Below are positions 1 to 7,383 of a stretch of 44,323 nt of DNA, in pieces. Origin of the DNA: Rickettsiales bacterium (GTDB taxonomy: Bacteria; Pseudomonadota; Alphaproteobacteria; Rs-D84); assembly GCA_031262525.1 (NCBI GenBank), contig JAISHM010000001.1, positions 1 through 44,323 on the forward strand, given 5' to 3'. Under the pieces are notes generated by a model. The model saw only the letters and a program-made list of their open reading frames with translations. It searched no databases and had not been told where the DNA came from. Every line of letters begins with the position of its first letter. Position 1 is the stretch's first letter. A program made the translations under genes and the position numbers.

Positions 1-64
1 TCCGTCCCGCACACCTTCGGTTTTCAACCTCGGCTCGCCGCGATAAAATCGCGGGCGCGACGGG
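1..64. repeat. Palindromic GC-rich sequence interrupting tRNA-Gln
   Basis: This stretch contains the inverted repeat CCGCGAT-AAA-ATCGCGG (about 39-56). On the minus strand it also contains CGAGCCGA, which can pair, with G-U wobbles, with TTGGTTCG of the tRNA T arm. It also holds GGTTGAAAACC, another small stem. No ORF is apparent. It could be an inserted palindromic element or the start of a tRNA intron. The window edge prevents a decision. Confidence 0.45.
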
Positions 65-119
65 CGAACCAATACCAACGGAGTCAGAGTCCGTTGTTCT
101 ACCATTAAACTATGCCCCA
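65..119 (-). tRNA. tRNA-Gln(CUG), 5' part only; consensus lost in the T loop
   Basis: Read on the minus strand, a canonical tRNA begins at 119 with TGGGGCAT. It has a D arm containing AATGGTAGAAC, then an anticodon arm ACGGA-CTCTGAC-TCCGT whose 7-base loop gives anticodon CUG, which reads the glutamine codon CAG. The variable loop and the 5' T stem follow, ending in TTGGTTCG. After that the expected T-loop remainder, the 3' T stem and the acceptor strand (ATGCCCCA) are absent. They are replaced by a GC-rich palindromic sequence running to the window edge. A good promoter lies upstream, so the gene looks transcribed. Either something is inserted in the T loop and the 3' part lies beyond base 1, or the gene is truncated. 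Confidence 0.7.
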
Positions 120-131
120 CAGACTTTACCG

Positions 132-159
132 ATTATAAACATATAATTTATTTTTTCAA
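132..159 (-). promoter_or_regulatory. Sigma70-like promoter of the tRNA-Gln gene
   Basis: On the minus strand a TTGAAA -35 box (154-159) and a TATAAT -10 box (132-137) are separated by 16 bp. Transcription would start near 125, just upstream of the tRNA 5' end at 119. Confidence 0.65.
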
Positions 160-169
160 GAATAAAATT

Positions 170-191
170 GTTGTCCTTTATAAAGGACAAC
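170..191. repeat. TTGTCC palindrome, copy 1
   Basis: A perfect 22-bp palindrome whose inner 20 bp read TTGTCCTTTATAAAGGACAA. The same core recurs at 7265-7284, 29176-29199 and 36156-36175, always between genes. Here it is followed within 5 bp by a GC-rich hairpin. Confidence 0.9.
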
Positions 192-195
192 CTAT

Positions 196-223
196 CCCCG
201 CCCCCACGGGGCGGGGGTTTTAT
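196..223 (+). terminator. GC-rich hairpin with short T run
   Basis: CCCCGCCCC (196-204) pairs perfectly with GGGGCGGGG (208-216) around a 3-base loop and is followed by TTTTAT. It has terminator form on the plus strand, but no plus-strand gene ends here. It also belongs to the GC-cluster repeat family seen at 7095-7250 and 36190-36372, so a repeat identity is as likely as termination. Confidence 0.4.
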
Positions 224-227
224 ACCG

Positions 228-495
228 AGTGTATAAGAATACTAGGGGCGAAACGAACCGCAAGCAGGCATCCACAGACACTCTCAAAAAATAAATTTAT
301 GTGAGATGATTGCGCCGCGGTTTGATTTGCGAAGTGTATAAGAATACTAGGGGCGAAACGAACCGCAAGCAGATACCCACAGACACTCTCAAAAAATAAA
401 TTTATGTGAGATGATTGCGCCGCGGTTTGATTTGCGAAGTGTATAAGAATACTAGGGGCGAAACGAACCGCAAGCAGATACCCACAGAAATTTAT
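228..495. repeat. 105-bp tandem repeat of a palindromic element
   Basis: Two nearly identical 105-bp units start at 228 and 333, and a partial third starts at 438 and ends in the 3' end of the downstream minus-strand gene. Each unit starts AGTGTATAAGAATAC and contains CCCACAGACACTC and TGTGAGATGATTG. On the minus strand each unit is an imperfect inverted repeat with TGTGGG at one end, CCGCGGCGC...TCACA at the other and GTATTCTTATAC near the centre. A diverged, better-paired relative lies at 24283-24362. Units are contiguous without spacers, so this is not CRISPR. Confidence 0.85.
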
Positions 496-498
496 TTT

Positions 499-1173
499 TT
501 AGAAGCCTTTTGGTGTTTTCATCTTAAACTTTGCGATGCGTTTATTCAGTGCGCTGATTACATCATCTGTAATATCCAGATTTTTCACATCGTTGCCAAT
601 CCGCGCAAAGCGTCCGTCAATCACCAATGATAAATTTTTCTTTTCAATAATCCGTTCAATAATTGGGTCCAGATTTGAAGATTGAATTTGATTTAATGCG
701 TCTTGGAACGATGCCTCTATCGCGCCCGCGCGTGTTGTTAAATCCTGTTGCAATTTTGCAACCTTTTGTTGATATTCAATCGCGCGGCGTTGCAACGCTT
801 CACGTGATAAAACATCTTGGGACTTTTCAATTTCAACTTTTTCTTTTTCCAATTCTTTTTGACGACGCGTCAATTCATCACGCAATTTAGTTTCATACGA
901 ATCGCGTTGTTTCCGCAAATCAGTCAAAACCTTTGATTCAGACTGAATTTTATCCATTCGCACGACCGCGATATTCAAATCAGATGCCCGCGCAGCATCA
1001 GCCGTAACATCAGATACAGCCGCCCCCACAGATGTGTATCCGCCCTGCATCGCGCTGATTCCCCAGAATCCTAATGCTGCCACCACAACCACAATCGCCG
1101 CAACAATTCCAATTTTTTTATAGTTGCGCAATGCCGTTGGCAACACTGATTTATTTATTTTTTTATTTACCAT
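499..1173 (-). CDS. OmpH/Skp-family periplasmic chaperone, membrane-anchored
   Basis: 224 aa. Residues about 20-42 form one hydrophobic segment (IGIVAAIVVVVAALGFWGI), followed by an exported domain. From about residue 68 the sequence follows the OmpH/Skp pattern: a short strand (LNIAVVRMDKI), then long charged coiled-coil helices (QRDSYETKLRDELTRRQKEL...), ending in a strand pair near LSLVIDGRFARIG. Skp-type proteins form trimers that hold unfolded outer-membrane proteins in the periplasm. The uncleaved N-terminal anchor is unlike E. coli Skp. A strong Shine-Dalgarno (AAGGAG) precedes the ATG. It is the last gene of a dnaX-pilin-OmpA-OmpH series, and its stop codon abuts the palindromic repeat at 228-495. 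Family assignment is fairly sure; client proteins are unknown. Confidence 0.8.
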   Translation of the reverse strand: MVNKKINKSVLPTALRNYKKIGIVAAIVVVVAALGFWGISAMQGGYTSVGAAVSDVTADAARASDLNIAVVRMDKIQSESKVLTDLRKQRDSYETKLRDELTRRQKELEKEKVEIEKSQDVLSREALQRRAIEYQQKVAKLQQDLTTRAGAIEASFQDALNQIQSSNLDPIIERIIEKKNLSLVIDGRFARIGNDVKNLDITDDVISALNKRIAKFKMKTPKGF

Positions 1174-1235
1174 TTCTTTCTCCTTTTATTTATATGTAAT
1201 AATTATATGTCCAAACCCAAACCAAAATCAAGCGA

Positions 1236-1901
1236 TTATTTCACAGGCGAAATTCTGATTTCAATCCGCCTGTTCATTCGTCGCCCATTATCGTCCTGGG
1301 CGGCAATAGGTCGCGCCGCGCCGCGCCCATTTATAAACAAACGCGTGGGACTTATTTTCTCGCCAACAAAAAATACCGCAACCCTTTTTGCCATATCCAA
1401 TGACAAGGCCGCCGCCGCCGCTTTATCACGCATTGCATCGGTATAACCAGTAATTTCAACCCAGGTCGTATTATATTTTTTCAGAACATCTGCAACCCGC
1501 CTTAAAATTCGCGCACCACTATCCGATATTTCCGGCGCGTCCGAATACATAAAAGTATCACGCGTTATCAGTAAAACCACATCTGTGCCGACGCGACCCG
1601 TCTGGACCCCGGGCGACAACAAAGAATCATACAATTCGCGTTCCAGATTTATTGCAAATTGCATCTCGTTTGGATTTACATCTGATGGCGATGGTGCCCG
1701 CCCATATTCATTGGATTGAAAATTTGACAATTTGCCCCCTGCCCCCAGATACACTGGTCGCTTTGCAACCTTCATTGTATCGGTCATTTCGGAATAAGTC
1801 GCGCCATTCAATATAAAATCCCATTGTGTCATCGGCGGAGATTTATACGCCGCGCACGCGCATAAAAAAAACAATAAAAAAAGTCTTCCAAAAAATTTCA
1901 T
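1236..1901 (-). CDS. OmpA-family peptidoglycan-binding lipoprotein
   Basis: 221 aa from the ATG at 1901. An in-frame ATG at 1985 lies inside the upstream gene and is less likely. The N-terminus MKFFGRLFLLFFLCACAAY is a lipoprotein-type signal with a lipobox-like FLCA-C. The C-terminal part, about residues 115-220, resembles an OmpA_C domain: a strand near TRDTFMYSD, helices with LRRVADVLKKY, then VEITGYTD, and the closing NRRIEIRISP characteristic of the family. OmpA_C domains bind diaminopimelate in peptidoglycan and tether the outer membrane. The middle of the protein is not recognised. The gene begins 10 nt after the pilin-like gene and is probably cotranscribed with it. A Pal role is possible, but no tol genes are adjacent here (tolB is at 37138-38442). 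Confidence 0.75.
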   Translation of the reverse strand: MKFFGRLFLLFFLCACAAYKSPPMTQWDFILNGATYSEMTDTMKVAKRPVYLGAGGKLSNFQSNEYGRAPSPSDVNPNEMQFAINLERELYDSLLSPGVQTGRVGTDVVLLITRDTFMYSDAPEISDSGARILRRVADVLKKYNTTWVEITGYTDAMRDKAAAAALSLDMAKRVAVFFVGEKISPTRLFINGRGAARPIAAQDDNGRRMNRRIEIRISPVK

Positions 1902-1911
1902 ATCAAAAAAA

Positions 1912-2376
1912 TTATTCCACCCAAATTTCAATTTGGTTTGTTTCCAACTTTTTACAATATGTCGCGGCCGATTCACTAAATCCATTTACACTGACATTTC
2001 TGGCCCAGTCCAATTTAATTGTCGCCAACCATGCGCAATCATCAAACCCAACCCCGTCCAATAACATTACAAAGCCAGACGCATCCGTCGGATTTACCAC
2101 CACCGAAAATTCAACATTCGGCAAAGGCGATTTATCATTTTTTATCGCGCCTGCGTCAATTAAATACTGGGTTGATATTCCGGTATAATCCCGTTTTGCC
2201 GCAAATAAAGTCCGTGCATTTTCAGCGGTTTCTTTTAATTGTTCCTGGGCGACTATACGCGCCTGACGCGTGCGAACCGAATTATATAAAACAATCGCGC
2301 CCGCTGTCATAATCCCTGCAATCGCCAAAACCCCCAGCATTTCTATTAGGGAACGCCCACTTTGTTCATTTTTCAT
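1912..2376 (-). CDS. Type IV pilin-like protein (GRSLIEMLGVLAI type)
   Basis: 154 aa from the ATG at 2376, which has AAAGGA at good spacing. A TTG two codons earlier is in frame but overlaps that site. MKNEQSG is a short basic leader. It is followed by RSLIEMLGVLAIAGIMTAG, which fits a prepilin signal: cleavage after Gly7, Glu at mature position 5, then a hydrophobic helix. Position 1 of the mature protein would be Arg instead of the usual Phe or Met. The C-terminal domain has two Cys (in FDDCAWL and TYCKKL) that may form a disulfide, as in pilins. A second protein with the same N-terminus is at 42337-42819. No pilus assembly genes (pilB, pilC, pilD, pilQ) are in the window. It starts 12 nt after dnaX. 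Confidence 0.75.
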   Translation of the reverse strand: MKNEQSGRSLIEMLGVLAIAGIMTAGAIVLYNSVRTRQARIVAQEQLKETAENARTLFAAKRDYTGISTQYLIDAGAIKNDKSPLPNVEFSVVVNPTDASGFVMLLDGVGFDDCAWLATIKLDWARNVSVNGFSESAATYCKKLETNQIEIWVE

Positions 2377-2388
2377 ATTCAATCCTTT

Positions 2389-3936
2389 CTATTTTGTTCC
2401 GATTATTTCCGCACCCGCAAACAGGTCCAGCGCATTCGCAACCATCGGGTCAGATTCAATTTCCAAGCGTTGGATTTCACCCAATGTCTGGTGTGGTGCG
2501 GCGTCTTCTGGGTGTTCCAATTTTTCCAAGACCCATTCAACCCCTGTTTTTTCCAATAAAAATTTTTGTAGTTTTGGAACGAATGTTTTATCATCGCGTC
2601 GGTCATAAAATTTTATATTTCCGATTGCGAAATTAACGACTTCTATATTATTATTCCACTCTGCCATCAGCAATAATTCTTTTGCGTCATTCAGTGCGTC
2701 CGCCAATTCTGTTGGACTGGAAATAGTAATTGTTGTTTTTGGTGTTTCTGTTTTTATCGACGCTGCGACAACAGGGGTTTCTTTTTTCACAGGCGCGGGC
2801 GCTGTCTTTAATTCCGAAATTGGCGGTATATCTGCAACATACATCAGGCGCACTATCAACATATCAAAACTTTGTTTTTGATTCCCAGCCGCCTGCATTT
2901 CTGAAACGGACGCCACCATAACCTGCCATATTCTGGACAAGGTATTCAGCGATACATTTTCAATAATTTCTTTGATTTGATTTTTTTGGTCTGCGGTGTA
3001 TGGAATCGCATCGGTATCCGGCATTTTCAACGCGGAATGCATACGCGTTGCCCAGTGCGTCCATTCCATCATATCATTTAATAACATCCCCAGGTCCGCA
3101 CCGCCTGTATATAATTCATCAACACGCGCCATTGCCGCCGCTGTATCGCCCGACAATAGTATTTTCATAAATTCAATAACCGCGCCGCGGTCTGCGCGTT
3201 TTAACATTTCCAAGACCGACACTTCATCAACATTGCCGCCAGTTTGCGCAATTGCCTGGTCCAATAAACTTAAACCATCACGAACCGAACCATCGGCAGC
3301 GCGTGCAATCAATTCATTCGCGGCATCGGACAGATGAACATTTTCTTGCCCCGCAATCCAATCAAAATGTTTTTTTAATATCTCCACAGGAATACGTACC
3401 AGGTCAAACCGCTGGCACCGCGATAAAATAGTAATTGGAACTTTGCGAATTTCTGTTGTCGCCAAAATAAAAATCAAATGAGATGGGGGCTCTTCCAGTG
3501 TTTTCAGCAACGCATTAAATGCGCTGTTGGATAGCATATGCACCTCGTCAATAATATAAACTTTATAGCGTCCATTTGTTGGGCGATATTGCGCAGACTC
3601 CAACAGGTCGCGCATATTATCAACCCCAGTATGCGATGCCGCGTCAATTTCAATAACATCTATGTGTTGTCCCGATGCAATTGCGCGACAATTTTCACAT
3701 TCTCCACATGGCGATGCGGTCGCCGCATCACCCGACAAACAATTTAACGCCTTGGCCATAATACGCGCGGTGCTGGTCTTACCCGTTCCACGAATTCCCG
3801 TTAAAATATAAGCGTGTGCAATACGCCCTGTATTTATTGCGGTGGTCAGTGTTTTTACCAGCACATCTTGCCCGATTAAAGAATTGAAATTTTGACTGCG
3901 ATATTTTCGCGCCAGAACTGCGTATGCTTCACTCAT
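2389..3936 (-). CDS. dnaX: DNA polymerase III subunit gamma/tau
   Basis: 515 aa. DnaX is the AAA+ ATPase of the clamp loader, which places the beta sliding clamp on primed DNA and, in its long form, bridges polymerase and helicase. Visible motifs are the Walker A GIRGTGKT (residues 47-54), a zinc module with Cys66, Cys77, Cys80 and Cys83, the Walker B region with YIIDEVHMLS, and the sensor/arginine-finger region ILSRCQRFDL. Domain III (about 215-360) follows. The tail after about 390 is short compared with many tau tails. The ATG at 3936 has an AAGGA Shine-Dalgarno site. It leads the series dnaX, pilin-like, OmpA-type, OmpH-type. In many genomes recR follows dnaX; here it does not. Confidence 0.95.
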   Translation of the reverse strand: MSEAYAVLARKYRSQNFNSLIGQDVLVKTLTTAINTGRIAHAYILTGIRGTGKTSTARIMAKALNCLSGDAATASPCGECENCRAIASGQHIDVIEIDAASHTGVDNMRDLLESAQYRPTNGRYKVYIIDEVHMLSNSAFNALLKTLEEPPSHLIFILATTEIRKVPITILSRCQRFDLVRIPVEILKKHFDWIAGQENVHLSDAANELIARAADGSVRDGLSLLDQAIAQTGGNVDEVSVLEMLKRADRGAVIEFMKILLSGDTAAAMARVDELYTGGADLGMLLNDMMEWTHWATRMHSALKMPDTDAIPYTADQKNQIKEIIENVSLNTLSRIWQVMVASVSEMQAAGNQKQSFDMLIVRLMYVADIPPISELKTAPAPVKKETPVVAASIKTETPKTTITISSPTELADALNDAKELLLMAEWNNNIEVVNFAIGNIKFYDRRDDKTFVPKLQKFLLEKTGVEWVLEKLEHPEDAAPHQTLGEIQRLEIESDPMVANALDLFAGAEIIGTK

Positions 3937-3997
3937 TTATTGTGTCCTTGCTTTCTTTGTAAAAGCATAACACACGAATGATCTTTTTCAAGAAAAT

Positions 3998-6088
3998 TTA
4001 TTCGGCTGTTTGCGCAGAGATAGAATGACAAGTCCCACTGGATGAATCATATGTTTGACCAGACGCGCAGCCACAACCAATAATTGGACAACGCGAATTT
4101 ACTCCTGTGCATTCTGCTTGGAACGATGTTCCGGTTGGGCATTGCTGACACGCGCCACTATACACGCCATAGCCCGATTGACATACACATCTTTCATTGA
4201 CATAGACATTGGTCGCGGTACCACCAATCGGATACATTACGCCCGCGCCCGCGCCCGATACACTTGGCATCCATGTTGAATAATCAGGACACAACATAGA
4301 CTGATAGAAAATATCTGAAATACTTTCAATACAGGTATTTGTATCACCCTCTGGACAGGCGTCCGCATCACTGGCGAACACGGCGTATGCACAGGTCAGC
4401 GCAACATTACGACACGCACCCTTTAACACTGCATAAACATTATTCGCATTTGCATTTGATGACCAGGCATTTATTTGGGTCACCTGTTTAGAATAACAGG
4501 TCGCAATATCCGCCATACAATTAGACGCATAATCAGAAATAATTTTTTCTTGGGCCGAACGGATATTGGTCATTGCGCGACTGACATAGCCAACAACGAT
4601 TGAATTTGCAGGTTCATATTTTCCGCGCGTATCACGGGTAAATGCCTGACACTTATCCAGCACAGGCCGACACAGCCCCGATGTTACAGCACTATCCATT
4701 CCGATTTTTCCCAACAGATATTTTACCAAACACTTACCATCGTTATTTGTGGTATCGCACGATTGCATTCCAGACATTCCCCACGCACCACTGATAAACG
4801 ATTTATCTATGGCAGAATTGTCATAGCCCGCCATCATATCACGAATTTTGGAAATATCCTGCCCCAGAACAACACCACCATTTTCGTCTATGTATTTTTT
4901 TGTTGGGTCCAGACATTTTGTATATGACGAACCACAAACCATATCGTCCTTCATACAGGTTTCCAATGCGCCGATGCAACCGCGTGCATCGTATTCATTT
5001 TTATTTTGCAAAACGGACAAGCGCGCCTTTTGCAACATATTTGTTGCGCTGCGCACATTAGATTTAAGCGTATCATTCATCTTGTTCAAACCCTGTTCGT
5101 ATGTGATACAATCTTTATCAACCTCTATGTCATAGCGCGCGGTAATCTGGGCGGTGTTTGCGCCCTGATTTTTACAACTGGTTAAAATAGGTTGGCAACG
5201 CTTTTGCGCAGAATTGTATAAATCTGTGCCACGCAATCCCGAAAAAGAAGTCGCAGTCCCCGTATCGGTTAAATTAAACATATCTGCAACATCGGCGGTC
5301 CCATCAAAAGTTATATCCACATCCAGCAAGCCAGAACCGACGGACGAACTGGACGCAGATGCGACATCTGGTGTGCGAATTAAACTTTCAATTTGTTCCA
5401 GCATATTACGAGATTCAGTGTTATCGGTAACAGTGCTTAACGCTTGTTCTGCCTCGGTTTCGGTCATAATAGAGCGAATTTCGTCCGCAGACAATCCGAC
5501 ATAACGAATCCGTTGCGCAACATCATTTAATTGCGTATTTGCGTCCTTTACCGCGCTTTCCACACGGGCATAAGATTCCAAGTGGGATGAACATGCACAG
5601 CGTTTTTGATTTGCGTCAATAACCGCGCAAAACTGGTCCATACAATCGGTGTATTGTGTCATACAGGTGTCGTTTATCGCGGCGGCGTCTGTTAAACTGG
5701 CTGTTGCGGTGGCGGCGTCAGTCGTTGCGGCGCGATTTGCAATACCGCGCGTTGCGGTGCTGGTCCGCGCATTTGTTTGCGTATCAACCGACATAGTCGG
5801 ACGAACGGAAACATTTTTTGCACGCGATGTTGTGTTCGTATTTTCGGTCCGTGCAGCGCGCGCACCAACATTTCGTGGCGACGCGGAAGGATTGCGAACA
5901 TTTTGATTTGATTGTTCGGTCGCCGCGCGATTTACATTTGCAACGCGCGCCGAATTATTACGACCCGCATTATTACTTTCGGAACTTTCCACACGTGCAT
6001 CACGCGACACAGCGCGTGGCGTAGATGCGGCAAAAACGCCATTCACAGCGAACAGCGAACAAACAAAAAGTAAAAATACTTTTTTCAT
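3998..6088 (-). CDS. Large secreted cysteine-patterned protein, paralogue 1
   Basis: 696 aa, function not recognised. Residues 1-21 are a Sec signal peptide (MKKVFLLFVCSLFAVNGVFA). Residues about 22-135 are low complexity, rich in Ala, Arg, Asn and Thr. A cysteine module follows at Cys142, 149, 154, 164 and 166 (CMDQFCA...RCACSS), with spacing identical to the protein at 21422-23905. A helical region with more paired Cys follows (CIGALETCM, MVCGSSYTKCLDP). The end (about 620-696) carries short cysteine-rich motifs such as CVCQSGYGVYSGACQQC, which resemble EGF-like modules. It is probably exported and disulfide-stabilised, located in the periplasm or on the surface. The start codon has no Shine-Dalgarno site, and a TATAAT box lies 8 nt upstream, so the mRNA may be leaderless. 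Confidence 0.85.
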   Translation of the reverse strand: MKKVFLLFVCSLFAVNGVFAASTPRAVSRDARVESSESNNAGRNNSARVANVNRAATEQSNQNVRNPSASPRNVGARAARTENTNTTSRAKNVSVRPTMSVDTQTNARTSTATRGIANRAATTDAATATASLTDAAAINDTCMTQYTDCMDQFCAVIDANQKRCACSSHLESYARVESAVKDANTQLNDVAQRIRYVGLSADEIRSIMTETEAEQALSTVTDNTESRNMLEQIESLIRTPDVASASSSSVGSGLLDVDITFDGTADVADMFNLTDTGTATSFSGLRGTDLYNSAQKRCQPILTSCKNQGANTAQITARYDIEVDKDCITYEQGLNKMNDTLKSNVRSATNMLQKARLSVLQNKNEYDARGCIGALETCMKDDMVCGSSYTKCLDPTKKYIDENGGVVLGQDISKIRDMMAGYDNSAIDKSFISGAWGMSGMQSCDTTNNDGKCLVKYLLGKIGMDSAVTSGLCRPVLDKCQAFTRDTRGKYEPANSIVVGYVSRAMTNIRSAQEKIISDYASNCMADIATCYSKQVTQINAWSSNANANNVYAVLKGACRNVALTCAYAVFASDADACPEGDTNTCIESISDIFYQSMLCPDYSTWMPSVSGAGAGVMYPIGGTATNVYVNERCVCQSGYGVYSGACQQCPTGTSFQAECTGVNSRCPIIGCGCASGQTYDSSSGTCHSISAQTAE

Positions 6089-6096
6089 TACGAATA

Positions 6097-6102
6097 ATTA
6101 TA
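6097..6102 (-). promoter_or_regulatory. -10 box immediately before the start of the 3998-6088 gene
   Basis: On the minus strand TGATATAAT (extended -10, TATAAT at 6097-6102) is followed by only 8 nt before the ATG. There is no clear -35 box. The predicted transcription start is within about 3 nt of the start codon. The rest of the 6089-6219 gap is AT-rich and also holds the promoter region of the glutaredoxin gene on the plus strand. Confidence 0.5.
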
Positions 6103-6219
6103 TCACAAAAAACTATAAATTATAAACGATAAATTTAACATCAAAGATACGATAAAAAACCTAATTAAAAACAAATAAAAATATGATAAAATAAAGAAAA
6201 ATAAACCTAAGGATAAAAA

Positions 6220-6519
6220 ATGTCAGAAACAAAAAAAACGGAAAAAACAAACGCACCAGAAATTATAATTTTTTATAGTCCAACCTGTCCGTATTGTCAT
6301 CGGGCTTTGGAATTTTTGGGCGAACATTTGCCGGATATTTCCGCAGAACTGATAGAGGTTGGCGGAGACCCAGAAAATCATCGCCGATTTTTAACAGCCT
6401 TGGAAACATTTGGATTGGAATCGCGGGGGATACCGCTAATTATCGTTGGGAATAAAGTATTCCAGGGCTTTGACATTGAAACTGGGGAAAAAATTATCAC
6501 AGCGGTAAAAAAGAAATAA
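6220..6519 (+). CDS. Glutaredoxin/thioredoxin-fold protein with CPYC motif
   Basis: 99 aa. The sequence has a charged N-terminus, then EIIIFYSPTCPYCHRALEFL with the dithiol motif Cys23-Pro-Tyr-Cys26, followed by a cis-Pro region (SRGIPLIIVGNKVFQGF) and a closing helix. This is the glutaredoxin layout. Such proteins reduce disulfides or glutathione mixed disulfides in the cytoplasm. The stretch between the strands (GGDPENHRRFLTALETFG) differs from standard GrxC, so the substrate is uncertain. Start: ATG after TAAGGAT. It is transcribed divergently from the secreted cysteine-rich gene. A functional link through disulfide chemistry is conceivable but unproven, since this protein lacks a signal peptide. 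Confidence 0.8.
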   Translation: MSETKKTEKTNAPEIIIFYSPTCPYCHRALEFLGEHLPDISAELIEVGGDPENHRRFLTALETFGLESRGIPLIIVGNKVFQGFDIETGEKIITAVKKK

Positions 6520-6528
6520 CCCATCATT

Positions 6529-6556
6529 ATACCAGCAAACGCCGGTATCAAGGGGT
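6529..6556. repeat. ATACCGGC-type palindrome upstream of the GIY-YIG gene
   Basis: ATACCAGC-AAAC-GCCGGTAT is a slightly decayed copy of the ATACCGGCG/CGCCGGTAT palindrome found intact at 6889-6908. It lies between the glutaredoxin stop and the GIY-YIG start, so the latter gene has this family on both sides. Confidence 0.65.
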
Positions 6557-6564
6557 ATAAAATT

Positions 6565-6879
6565 ATGAAATCCGGTGGTTATGTTTATATTTTAACTAAC
6601 AAAAAAAATAGGACTTTGTATATTGGCTCTACCACCGATTTAATTCAACGCGTATGGCAACATAAAAACAAGAAATTTCCAGGTTTTACCGCGAGATATA
6701 ATGTTGATAAACTGATGTATTATGAATGGCACGATTCTTTATTTTATATGGTCGCGCGCGAACGCGCCATAAAAGAATGGAAACGTTATTGGAAAATAAA
6801 ACTGATAGAAGAAAAAAATCCAGAATGGAATGATTTATATAATGATGTTTTGTCATTAAATGGGTTTGAAACTATTTAA
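6565..6879 (+). CDS. GIY-YIG domain protein (small UPF0213-like nuclease family)
   Basis: 104 aa, almost entirely one GIY-YIG domain. GYVYIL (5-10) and LYIGSTTDL (18-26) are the two signature strands. They are followed by QRVWQHKN with the expected Arg29 and His33, then ARYNVDKLMYYE, and EREAIKEWKR-like residues (ARERAIKEWKRYW) supplying the catalytic-site Glu. The family includes single-domain nucleases related to homing endonucleases and E. coli YhbQ; most are uncharacterised. The gene sits between ATACCGGC palindromes (6529-6556 and 6889-6908). Lys- and Tyr-rich codons make it more AT-rich than its neighbours, consistent with transfer or mobility. Confidence 0.85.
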   Translation: MKSGGYVYILTNKKNRTLYIGSTTDLIQRVWQHKNKKFPGFTARYNVDKLMYYEWHDSLFYMVARERAIKEWKRYWKIKLIEEKNPEWNDLYNDVLSLNGFETI

Positions 6880-6888
6880 TACTTCTGG

Positions 6889-7046
6889 ATACCGGCGTTC
6901 GCCGGTATGACGATTGAAAATTTAACTATTTGATACCATAATAAAAAACAATCCGACAGACAAGCTCTCCGCCGTCACCCCGTCGGACGACGGGGTCCAG
7001 TAGTTTTAATCTTTTTTCTAGCCGTCACCCCGGCGGTCGCCGGTAT
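6889..7046. repeat. Cluster of three ATACC/ACCCC palindromes
   Basis: Three related hairpins with 9-bp or near-9-bp stems lie here: ATACCGGCGTTCGCCGGTAT at 6889-6908, ACCCCGTCGGACGACGGGGT at 6977-6996, and a hybrid ACCCCGGCGGTCGCCGGTAT at 7027-7046. The second and third share the left flank GCCGTC; the first and third share the right flank GACGAT. They look like shuffled halves of one palindromic family. Confidence 0.8.
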
Positions 7047-7094
7047 GACGATGGCTGTGGTTCGGTATTTTTTGTGTATGGGAATGACAAATTA

Positions 7095-7250
7095 TTTTCT
7101 TACCCACCACAGGGCGGGGAATTTGCGTCGGCGTTTATTTATCGTTTAGTTTTATACTCGGTATAAAACTCCCCGCCCGAACTCGGTCTAAATTCCCCGC
7201 CCCATGGGGCGGGGTGCGGACGAAGTCCGCGGGGCGGGGGAATCAGAACA
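7095..7250. repeat. GC-cluster composite repeat, copy A
   Basis: Alternating GGGGCGGGG/CCCCGCCCC blocks are separated by AT-rich words such as ACTCGGTCTAAATT, with hairpins including CCCCGCCCC-AT-GGGGCGGGG and GCGGAC-TTC-GTCCGC. In reverse orientation it matches the order of blocks at 36190-36372: TTGTCC palindrome, spacer, CCCCCGCCCC, GTCCGCACCCC, CGGGGA, GGTCTAAA. No gene is seen in the 6880-7383 gap, which is made of repeats. Confidence 0.75.
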
Positions 7251-7264
7251 AGATAAAAGTAAGT

Positions 7265-7284
7265 TTGTCCTTTATAAAGGACAA
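7265..7284. repeat. TTGTCC palindrome, copy 2
   Basis: TTGTCCTTTATAAAGGACAA, identical to the cores of the other three copies. It is followed on the plus strand by CAATAAAAAAAA, so the hairpin lacks a T run in that direction. It flanks GC-cluster copy A. Confidence 0.9.
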
Positions 7285-7340
7285 CAATAAAAAAAAATCC
7301 TGGATATACCAGCAATCATTCCACAGAAATTTATTTAAAA

Positions 7341-7368
7341 AAAAACGGGGCGAACGCCCCGTTTTTTA
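7341..7368 (-). terminator. Intrinsic terminator of the 7384-9213 gene
   Basis: On the minus strand ACGGGGCG-TTCG-CCCCGT is followed by nine T residues, placed about 17 nt after the stop codon at 7384. The complementary A run gives it partial bidirectional character. Beyond it is a short match (7319-7336, CCACAGAAATTTATTT) to the boundary of the 228-495 palindromic element. Confidence 0.85.
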
Positions 7369-7383
7369 TAAACCACACATTTA

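Noticed and set aside
1-119. Permuted (two-piece) tmRNA, as found in alphaproteobacteria
   Set aside because: The D arm, 5-bp anticodon stem and CUG anticodon are those of an ordinary tRNA-Gln; no tag-peptide frame or tmRNA acceptor features are visible.
228-495. CRISPR array
   Set aside because: Units are 105 bp and nearly identical over their whole length, with no variable spacers and no cas genes in the window.
6889-6908. Terminator of the GIY-YIG gene
   Set aside because: The hairpin is strong but has no T run after it and belongs to a repeat family with other copies nearby.
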